From NCBI RefSeq assembly GCF_033115175.1, contig NC_084835.1, positions 32,011,858 to 32,075,857 on the forward strand: a DNA stretch of 64,000 bases, in the 5' to 3' direction. This document shows positions 56,691 to 64,000 of the stretch, piece after piece. Position numbers and translations under genes: made by a program. Position 1 is the first letter of the stretch. Each line of letters begins with the position of its first letter. The notes below the pieces were generated by a model, which saw only the letters and a list, made by a program, of their open reading frames with translations, searched no databases and had not been told where the DNA came from. Source of the DNA: Lepus europaeus (Eukaryota; Chordata; Mammalia; Lagomorpha; Leporidae).

Positions 56691-57042
56691 GCCGGCGCTG
56701 TGGCTCAACAGGCTAATCCTCCGCCTTGCGGCGCCGGCACACCAGGTTCTAGTCCCGGTCGGGGTACCGATCCTGTCCCGGTTGCCCCTCTTCCAGGCCA
56801 GCTCTCTGCTGTGGCCCGGGAAGGCAGTGGAGGATGGCCCAAGTGCTTGGGCCCTGCACCCCATGGGAGACCAGGATAAGCCCCTGGCTCCTGCCATCAG
56901 AACAGCGCGGTGCGCCGGCCGCAGTGCGCTACCGCGGCGGCCATTGGAGGGTGAACCAACGGCAAAAGGAAGACCTTTCTCTCTGTCTCTCTCTCACTGT
57001 CCACTCTGCCTGTCAAAAATAAAAATAAAAAAAAAAAAAAAA
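56691..57042 (+). mobile_element. Young GC-rich C-repeat SINE
   Basis: A full-length sense copy starting GCCGGCGCTGTGGCTCAAC. AGAAATGGGGTTCAGAG flanks it exactly (56674-56690 and 57043-57059). Confidence 0.96.
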
Positions 57043-57059
57043 AGAAATGGGGTTCAGAG

Positions 57060-57691
57060 TTACATGTTTAACTTAGTAGTTAAGATGCCCATATCTCAGG
57101 GCTGGCGCTGTGGCACAGAGGGTTAAAGCCCTGGCCTAAAGCGCTGGCATCCCATATGGGCGCCGGTTCTAGTCCCGGCTGCTCCTCTTCCGATCCAGCT
57201 CTCTGCTGTGGCCTGGGAAAGCAGTGGAGGGTGGCCCAAGTCCTTGGGCCCCTGCTCCCGCTTGGGAGACCCAGAGGAAGCTCCTGGCTCCTGGCTTTGG
57301 ATCAGCACAGCTCCGGCCATTGCAGCCAATTGAGGAGTGAACCAGCAGATGGAAGACCCCCCCCCCCCCCCGCCTCTCCTCTCTCTGTGTAGCTGTGACT
57401 TTCAAATAAATTTAAAAAAAAAAAGCCCATATCTCACATCATAGTGCCTGGGTTCAATTCTTGCCTCTGATTCCTGGCTGCAGCTCCCTGCTAATATGCG
57501 CCCTGGAAAATAGCAGGTAATGTCTCAAGTAGCTGATAGCCACATGGGAGACCAGGATTCAGTTCCCATCTTCTGTCTTCAGCCTGGCGCAGCTCTGGTC
57601 ATTGCGGCCAACTGGGGAGTGAAATAGTGGATGCAGTGCGCTCTCGCTCTCTCGCTCGCTCTCTCTCAAATAAATAAATAAAAATTAAAGA
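57060..57691 (+). mobile_element. Oldest-class C-repeat SINE split by a nested SINE
   Basis: The left part is 57060-57098 (CATGTTTAACTTAGTAGTTA). The right part is 57437-57691, to CTCAAATAAATAAATAAAAA. AGAAATGGGGTT follows at 57692-57703, so its own duplication is the site later used by the young SINE at 56691. Confidence 0.88.
57099..57424 (+). mobile_element. Nested C-repeat SINE, older class
   Basis: A sense copy, GGGCTGGCGCTGTGGCACAG to TTTCAAATAAATTTAAAA, with a run of 15 C at 57357-57371. GCCCATATCTCA flanks it exactly (57087-57098 and 57425-57436). Confidence 0.95.
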
Positions 57692-58303
57692 AGAAATGGG
57701 GTTAAGCAGGAGAAAGTCAAAAGCATCTCCAGGGTGATGACAGAGGAAGGTCCCAGGATGGCAGGTGTGCAGTGGCATGGAGACTGCCAGCCCTGTGTGG
57801 ATGGGCCAGTGGACTGTGGAGGATAGTCCTCAAGAAGATGAAATTGATGTATCTGTCTTTGAGTGTGTTGAGAGACGGCTTGGATGGAGCCTTTGGAGTT
57901 GAGTAGAAAATGAACAAAGACTACAAGTGGAAAAGTGAGCATGGTTCTTCAGCACCACAGTGACTGTCTTTTATTTAATGTAAACTTGAATATACTAAAT
58001 AAAATAACAATGAAATAACAATGATACGGAGGAGACTAGGGACAGAATGTGGGAGTGAGGGCAAGGTCAGGGATTTTGAAAGATAATTTAATTCTTATTC
58101 TTCATAACGGGAAATTCACAAATAATGCCTAAAAAGGAAAAATCAAGATATAACAATGTCAGCATTCCCGAAAGCCAAAACAGCTGAGAGAACCAAATGT
58201 GACTGTGACCGGGGAGTGGAGAATGGATGTGTCACCTGCCTGGGGGCAGGGTGTCTTAGGACTGCTAACAGTAAGAAAAAAACTTTTTTTAAATTTGCTG
58301 TCA

Positions 58304-58641
58304 CGGCTGGCGCCGTGACTCAACAGGCTAATCCTCCGCCTTGTGGTGCCGCCACACCGGGTTCTAGTCCTGGTTGGGGTGCTGGATTCTATCCCGGTTG
58401 CCCCTCTTCCAGGCCAGGTCTCTGCTGTGGCCCGGGAAGGCAGTGGAGGATGGCCCAAGTGCTTGGGCCCTGCACCCACATGGGAGACCAGGAGAAGTAC
58501 CTGGCTCCTGGCTTCAGATCAGCGCGATGCGCTGGCTGCGGCGGCCATTGGAGGGTGAACCAACGGCAAGGAAGACCTTTCTCTCTCTCTCTCTCACTGT
58601 CCACTCTGCCTGTCAAAAAAAAATTTTTTTTAATAAAAAAA
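58304..58641 (+). mobile_element. Young GC-rich C-repeat SINE
   Basis: A sense copy starting CGGCTGGCGCCGTGACTC. AAATTTGCTGTCA (58291-58303) and AAATTTGCTCTCA (58642-58654) flank it. Confidence 0.94.
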
Positions 58642-58718
58642 AAATTTGCTCTCAAACTTATAAATTATCTATAACTTTTGTAAAAATAAAAATGTATATT
58701 TTTTTAAAAATAAAGCTT

Positions 58719-59024
58719 TTTTTAAAGATTTATTTACTTATTTGAGAGACAGAGGGAGAGAGAGGGAAATCTTTCATCCACTGTTCACTCCCCAGATGGC
58801 AGCAATAGCCAGAGCTGAGCTGATCCGAAGCCAAGAGCCAGGAGCTTCTTCCAGGTCTCCATGCGAGTACAGGGGCCAAGGACCTAGGCCATTTTCTTTT
58901 TGCTTTCCCAGGCCATAACAGAGAGCTGGATTGGAAGTGGAGCAGCTGAGACACGAACCAGCACCCATATGGGATGCTGGCACTGCAGGCGATGACTTTA
59001 CCTACTGCGCCACAGTGCCAGCCC
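58719..59024 (-). mobile_element. C-repeat SINE, older class
   Basis: An antisense copy from TTTTTTTAAAGATTTATTTA to CACAGTGCCAGCCCC. Confidence 0.93.
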
Positions 59025-59075
59025 CAAAAATCAAGTTTGAAGTTACAATGCACAGTATAGTATTTTATCAATTCT

Positions 59076-59420
59076 TTTTTTTTTTTTTTTAAGATTTATT
59101 TATTTTACTTGAAAGTCACAGTTACACAGAGAGAGAAGGAGAGGCAGTGTGAGAGGGAGAGAGAGGTCTTCCATCTTCTGGTTCACTCCCCAGTTGGCTG
59201 CAGTGACCAGAGGTGATCTGAAGGCAGGAGCCAGGAGCTTCTTCCAGGTCTCCCAGGAGGGTGCAGGGCCCCAAGGACTTGGGCCATCTTCTACTGCTTT
59301 CCCAGGCCATAGCAGAGAGCTGGAGTGGAAGTGGAGCAGCTGGGACTAGAACCGGCACCCATATGAAATGCCGGCACTGCAGGTGGTGGCTTTACCTGCT
59401 ACGCCACAGCACTAGCCCCA
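59076..59420 (-). mobile_element. C-repeat SINE, older class
   Basis: An antisense copy ending CACAGCACTAGCCCCA. TATTTTATCAATTCT (59061-59075) and TATTTGATCAATTCT (59421-59435) flank it. Confidence 0.94.
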
Positions 59421-59477
59421 TATTTGATCAATTCTAAGTTGCACCGTTTTATATCACTGAAACAAGACTGTAGATTT

Positions 59478-59752
59478 TAAAAGATGTATTTATTTATTTA
59501 TTCTTTATTTATGTATTTGAAAGGCAGAGTTTCAGAGAGATCTTCCATCTGCTGATTTACTCTCCAAATGGCTGCAAGCGGGAGCTAGTACTCCATCTGG
59601 GTCTCCCATGTGGTTGCAGGGACCCAAGTACTCAGGTCATCTTCCACTGCTTTCCCAGGAGCAATAGCAGGGAGCTGGATAGGAAATGGAGTAGCTGGGA
59701 CTTGAACCAGCGTTGAAGGTGGCAGCTTAACCTGGTGCCACAACATCTGTTT
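59478..59752 (-). mobile_element. C-repeat SINE, shortened
   Basis: An antisense copy with an expanded ATTT tail (59488-59520), a shortened middle and the end GTGCCACAACATCTG. Confidence 0.85.
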
Positions 59753-59785
59753 CCTAGCTGCTTCTTAAAATCTGTGCTGTCTCAG

Positions 59786-60097
59786 CTGGCACCACGGCTT
59801 ACTTGGCTAATCCTCCGCCTGTGGCGCCAGTATCCCGGGTTCTAGTCCTGGGTGGGGCGCCGGTTCTGTCCCAGTTGCTCCTCTTCCAGTGTGGCCCAGG
59901 AAGGCAGTGGAGGATGGCCCAAATGCTCGGGCCCTGCACCTGCATGGGAGACCAGGAAGAAGCTCCTGGCTCCTGGCTTCGGATCGGCGCAGCGCGCCGG
60001 CCATAGCAGCCATTGGTGGGGGTGAACCAACGGAAGGAAGACCTTTCTCTCTGTCTCTCTCTCTCACTGTCTAACTCTGCCTGTCAAAAAATAAAAT
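59786..60097 (+). mobile_element. Young C-repeat SINE 118 bp upstream of PXK exon 4
   Basis: A sense copy starting CTGGCACCACGGCTTACTTG. A 19-bp perfect duplication, AAAATCTGTGCTGTCTCAG, flanks it (59767-59785 and 60098-60116). Confidence 0.96.
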
Positions 60098-60215
60098 AAA
60101 ATCTGTGCTGTCTCAGGGTTAACCCAGTGTGATGGCCCAGGCTTCTAATAGCAGATCCTATTTGAGGATGGCATGAGTATGACATGAGTATAATGCCATT
60201 TTCTTTTCTTTTTAG

Positions 60216-60402
60216 ATCTCAGGCCTAAGTCTACCTCTTCCTCCCAAAAAGCTGATTGGCAACATGGACCGTGAGTTCATCGCTGCGAGGCAGAAGGGTC
60301 TGCAGAACTATCTCAACGCCATCACTACAAACCACATCTTGTCGAACTGCGAGCTGGTTAAGAAGTTTTTAGATCCCAACAACTATTCTGCAAACTACAC
60401 TG
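60216..60402 (+). CDS. PXK: PXK coding exon 4 (residues 68-129, rest of PX domain)
   Basis: This exon encodes 62 residues plus one base, from ISGLSLPLPPKK to NNYSANYT. It holds the proline-rich PX loop (LPLPPKK, residues 73-79), the helix with Arg92 (AARQKGLQNYL) that in PX domains supplies a second phosphate contact, and the closing helix ending near FLDPNNYSANYT. The acceptor follows the pyrimidine tract TTTTCTTTTTAG. The donor is GTAAGC at 60403 and leaves phase 1 (one G carried into the next exon). As I remember the human protein, residue 91 is Glu rather than Ala here; this is a recall-based remark. A young SINE lies 118 bp upstream. Confidence 0.96.
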
Positions 60403-60516
60403 GTAAGCCAGCAGGGGTGTGCCAGGCGGTTCTGTGGCCAAGCAGACTGCCTGTCGCTGGAGGTACTGGATGTGGGAGAAGCTCTACTTCCAGATGAGCA
60501 AACATGCACATTTGTT

Positions 60517-60566
60517 TTTGTTTTTGTTTTTTTAAAGATTAATTTATTTATTTGAAAGTCAGAGTT

Positions 60567-60603
<37 letters not shown>

Positions 60604-60875
60604 CAAAGAGAGAGAGAGGTCTTCCTTCCAATGGTTCACTCCCCAATTGACCACAACAGCTGGAGCTGCGCCAATCTGAAGCCAGGAGCCAAGAGCTTCT
60701 TCAGGTCTCCTACGTGGGTGCAGGGGCCCAAGGACTTGGGCCAACTTCTACTGCTTTCCCAGGCGATAACCAAGAGCTGGATTGGAAGTGGAGCAGGCAG
60801 GTCTCGAACTGGCACCCATATGGGATGCTGGTGCTTCAGGCCAGGGCGTTAACCCGCTGCGCCACAGTGCCGGCC
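60517..60875 (-). mobile_element. C-repeat SINE, older class, start of intron 4
   Basis: An antisense copy with a GA-rich tail (60568-60619), ending CACAGTGCCGGCC. GCAAACATGCACATTTGTT flanks it exactly (60498-60516 and 60876-60894). Confidence 0.96.
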
Positions 60876-61626
60876 GCAAACATGCACATTTGTTACAGTG
60901 TGGTGTTTGTGTCCTCAGACTTACGTGAATGTGGTTCACTGCAGGTTTCCAAGAAGAAAATAATTGACTTCCAAGTGTTTGCCATGTCTGCACAGAAAAA
61001 CACAGAAGTTATCAAGTCTGTATGGTTATTTACGGTCTTGGTCTTTATCATCTTCCTTGACAGAGTAGATAACACACAACAATATGTGCAGCAGTCTCAG
61101 TCGGATCCATACTTGGCTGTGTCTCTGTATTTACAATATATAGCAGGTGTGTGTTTTCTGGAGATTGAAATGTAACAGTGATGCAGAAGAATCCTTTCTG
61201 CCTCCTTGTTTGCTTTCTGAGACCTGCTCAGTGCGAAGCACAAGAGGAGGTTCTCGTCCAGATGTCCCTGGCAGGGCAGCTGCCAGGGGACAGAGGAGGA
61301 GGGGGCTTCCCTTCCAGGACTGATGACACTCACAGTGTCAGTGCCCCGGCTGCTGTCAGCAGAATGAGGAGCTGAGCACTTAACACACTCCAGTGTGCCT
61401 TGAAGAGACCTACAGAAGCCGCCGTAGAACTGAGCCAAACTGTGCTTGGAGGCTCTCGAGGCGGATCTCTGGGTGTTGTGAATTTGCTTGCTGAGAATAG
61501 GTTGCGTCCAGTCATTGGAACCTCCTGACATTGCTTTTGAAATGATTCAAGGAAGACACTTTTCATTCCCGCTTCAGAGACGGGCAGCAAGAGGTGTGCT
61601 TGTCAGGCACCAAGCTTCTCTGCATC

Positions 61627-61900
61627 GTGGAGTCCCCTGGGGAGCTGTGACAGGTCAGTCAGAACCTCTGTGGGTACAGCTTTACAGTCTGTAGAGCTCC
61701 CCAAGTGATCCAATATGCGGGTGAGTTTGAGAACCACAGCACTTGGGGCTTGCTGCTCAAGTGTGGCTCTCCAGCACTGGTCACTGGGAGCTTGTCAGAA
61801 GAGCAAAACTCAGGCCCCCAGACTCCTGGATCAGGCTCTGAGCGGAACAAGCCTCTTAGGTGATAGACATGCACTTTGGAGTGTGATGAGCCTTGTCTAG
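61627..61900 (+). mobile_element. Two MER5/hAT-type relics side by side
   Basis: GTCCCCTGGGGAGCTGTGAC to GTGAGTTTGAGAACCACAG (61627-61741), then AAGTGTGGCTCTCCAGCAC to ATAGACATGCACTTTGGAG (61758-61880), follow the plan of non-autonomous hAT elements. Confidence 0.65.
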
Positions 61901-62451
61901 AATGCCCCTGACAAAGGGGTCTTCCAGAATGACGGTGCAGCCCAGAGAAGGGAAGTTTATTTCAAACTCATATTTACCATAGATTTCAAAATCAAGCACT
62001 GAGGACTTCTGAGGATGCCTCCCCCCCACAACACACACACCTTGTTTTTTGTTCACATAAGAGAACAAGACATCATGGGTAGGCCTGGCACTCTCAGGAC
62101 CACTGGGATCTTGTTAGGGTCCCATCTTTCAGGGCTTTCGTTTTCCTCTGTTTCGTCTGCAGTGTAGCCAAAGTCACGAGACAGTAGGCCATCTGCACTG
62201 ATTGGTCACACCAGCCCCAACCCGGCCCTGTGAAGCGGTTTGTCCACACCGCTTCCCCTGAGTGCTGAAGCTCTCCCACAGGTGGCCCTCGCGGCCTAAT
62301 GCGCGTATCATGATGCCATTCATTGAGCAGCGCCACAGGCCACAGCGCGTGCGTTGCAGGAAGGCTGCCAGGAAGCAGGGAGCTTGTGCCGGAAGTGCAT
62401 TGAGTCACAAGGGGTGAGCACTAGAGGGGACCTGACCCTTCCATTTGATAC

Positions 62452-62564
62452 AGGAGGTCTTCAAAAAGTTTGTGGAAGATGTGTGAAATGGAAGAAGTTT
62501 TCTTGTACCGGAATAAATTTATCTGTACATTCCTTTCTTTCACAAACTCTTGGAAGTGCCCTCA
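62452..62564. mobile_element. Short mariner-like MITE
   Basis: The left end AGGTCTTCAAAAAGTTTGTGG and the right end, complemented, GAGGGCACTTCCAAGAGTTTG are imperfect inverted repeats around a short middle, as at 45900-45976. Confidence 0.6.
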
Positions 62565-64000
62565 TGAATGAGGAGACTGAGGGCCTGCATGAGAGAGCGC
62601 CTTGCTGCACACTGGAGTGACTGTCGTCCAGCCCGAGTGTCTTGAATTAAAACGCTGGCTGCCGGAAGGTTGCATCATCTCTGTGTTTCCTTCCACTGTG
62701 CCTTCTCACGTGCTGTTTCTGTCCCTGATCTTTCCTCTCCCCAACAGTGTGGCGGAGTCTAAAGCAGATACGGGCAGGGGTGTGAAAAGGCTGCCAGCAA
62801 CTCCTTCCAGCACCCAAATGCTGCACAGTCCCCTCAGGAAGCCGTAGTGAGGAGGGGCGCTGTTTGCAGGAAGGTGCTGGTGCACCTCCACCCCCCACTT
62901 CCTGGGAATGAACTGTTAGAGCCGTTCTAGCCTCTGGGCTGCCTCTGGAAGGGGAAGCATGGCTGGCCAAGGGCCACTTCCACTCCAGGCTGACCTCCAT
63001 CCCAGTAGCACCCACGGGGCACCCTGCCCCCCTCCCAGCTCAGGGCGCTGCTTTCCCTTTCAGTGTGGGTCTGATGCTGCCTCTTCACGTTCCCCACCCG
63101 GCTTCCCCCAGTAGGATTTGAGTTGTGTGTTCAAGTGGCGGCCAAGGCCAACCCAGCCCCCTTTCTGCCTGTTGTTCTGAGTGAGGGTGAGGGTGCTTTG
63201 CTAGAGGGGTACAGTGATGCCAACCCACGCCCCAGGGACAAATCACTGGAAGCTTGGGTACATGAGCCTGTGTCTTCCCCAAGCCCCCCTAGTGTGGGAT
63301 CACTGGGCCTTCCTTTCTTTGGACAGGAAATGGAGGCCGTTGGCTCTCTCTGGGGAGCCTGGACAAGCTCATTTGAGTTATAAGTTCTGTTGAGGGCCGC
63401 TGGTGTACAGGGCAAACTGGTGTCTGCTGCCATGAGGAGCCTGTGTGGAGAAACACAGCGCCTGACCCCAATGCTATTCACAAGGCATGTGGAGCATTTG
63501 GAAGGATCACTGCCCCCAGAGCAATCTCCCTGCCAAGTACTCCCTAAAGTAAGGGACCCCAGAGGACCCATGTGGCAATCAGGGGCTCTGGGGCCTGGAA
63601 CCAGCCTCACCGTTAGCAGCCTTGCTTCTCTGTGGGCCTTGGAGTCCTGATCTAGCCAAGAGGTGGAGACTAGGGCACCTTGAATTTCCCTTTCACTCCT
63701 AAACCCCAGGAATCCCTGGAATAATAGGATAAGAGGGAGGGTTTGGGGGGGGGGTGGGGATTATATTTCCAACTAGAGCAGGATGTTTGGAGAGTTGGTC
63801 AGGCCCCTCTGTAACCCGACCTGTAGACTCAGTGTTTGTTTGTTCCTTGCAGTCACCCCTGGGGCTGGCATCTAGGAGTTCAAAGACTGCCCACAGTGGG
63901 GGCACCTGGAACATCCTGAGCTCTGTGGGAAGCTCCACATTTCCTGTCTCGGGCCTGTTTATCAGCGCTTACTGATAAACAGCTTTCACTGCTGTGTCAG

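Larger units (their letters stand above)
52480..58290 (+). mobile_element. HAL1 (half-L1) relic, sense, heavily interrupted
   Basis: Pieces in order match HAL1, an ORF1-only L1 relative: CCCAAAACCACTCCAAACAAC, GTGACCCAAGCAAATGG, CAGTCCAGGAAATTCAACG, GATCCTAAAAACCTTCAGA, AACAGCAGCAGTAAACTAG and GGGAAATTCACAAATAATGCC. SINEs split it at 52718-53064, 53149-54030, 55033-55870, 56059-56350, 56691-57042 and 57060-57691. No frame is intact. The 54040-54900 part is less certain. Confidence 0.7.
6374..64000 (+). other. PXK: PXK gene, 5' portion (start codon to window end)
   Basis: Four + strand exons splice in frame into the N-terminus of PXK, a PX domain protein with a divergent kinase-like domain. 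In other mammals it binds phosphoinositides on endosomes, affects receptor trafficking and modulates the Na,K-ATPase beta subunit. Coding exons are 6374-6475, 43577-43627, 45456-45503 and 60216-60402; every boundary has AG/GT signals. The protein starts MAFMEKPPAGKVLLDD and reads through the PX signature RRYSDF to SANYT. The kinase-like region and C-terminus lie to the right. In human the gene lies on 3p14 downstream of RPP14 and upstream of PDHB; neither neighbour is visible here. Confidence 0.95.
60895..64000 (+). other. PXK: PXK intron 4, SINE-free stretch
   Basis: About 3.1 kb without a C-repeat, unlike the rest of the introns. It holds MER5-type relics (61627-61900) and a short MITE (62452-62564). 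I looked for the next PXK exon (sequence continuing EIALQQV) and did not find it, so intron 4 continues past the window. No other gene recognised. Confidence 0.6.

Noticed and set aside
56665..57126. 153-codon + strand frame and many similar 70-180-codon frames
   Set aside because: These follow C-repeat SINE sequence (recurring words such as GPSAWALHP and RCAGRS in many copies). SINEs do not encode protein.
62746..62847. Possible cryptic exon after CTCTCCCCAACAG with a short open tail
   Set aside because: Joined to exon 4 in phase it meets a stop after a dozen codons, it resembles no PXK sequence, and no matching donor or polyadenylation signal is clear.
1..64000. Search for defence systems, phage, operons or bacterial mobile elements
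   Set aside because: Composition, interspersed repeats and spliced exons are all mammalian; nothing in the window fits a prokaryotic system.

Overview
This window is mammalian nuclear DNA, almost certainly from a lagomorph (rabbit or hare). About seventy copies or fragments of the lagomorph tRNA-derived C-repeat SINE, in several age classes, are scattered through it. There are also pieces of a lagomorph-type L1 3' end and older mammal-wide repeats (MIR, L2, MER5/MER20, MaLR LTRs, L1M, HAL1). There is no operon structure and no compact coding. Most open reading frames are chance frames, many of them running through SINE copies.

One real gene is visible: the 5' part of PXK (PX domain-containing serine/threonine kinase-like, also called MONaKA) on the + strand. 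A CpG island with CGG repeats (about 5930-7000) holds the promoter and first exon. Coding exon 1 is 6374-6475, exon 2 is 43577-43627, exon 3 is 45456-45503 and exon 4 is 60216-60402. Joined, they give 129 codons plus one base and cover the N-terminus and nearly all of the phosphoinositide-binding PX domain. The pseudokinase-like domain and the C-terminal proline-rich/WH2-like part lie beyond the right end. Intron lengths are 37,101, 1,828 and 14,712 bp; intron 4 runs off the window.

Layout: 1-5.9 kb is intergenic with SINEs, a MIR and a two-copy minisatellite. 5.9-7.0 kb is the CpG island and exon 1. 7.0-43.6 kb is intron 1, packed with SINEs, two MaLR LTRs, DNA-transposon relics, a 5'-truncated lagomorph L1 end, three solo ERV LTRs with 4-bp flanking repeats, and a long antisense L1 relic that ends just before exon 2. 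43.6-45.5 kb is the short intron 2. 45.5-60.2 kb is intron 3, whose right half is an old HAL1 broken up by SINEs. 60.4-64.0 kb is the start of intron 4; it has one SINE and is then SINE-free to the end.

No CRISPR, toxin, phage, tRNA, rRNA or snRNA gene was seen. I found no undescribed molecular system. The points most worth a second look are the open, CGG-rich frame upstream of and in frame with the PXK start codon, the two very small symmetric PX-domain exons, and the layered insertion history of SINEs and LTRs, with many target-site duplications readable by eye. Family names come from recognition by eye, not from a repeat search, so subfamily names and outer borders of old repeats are approximate.
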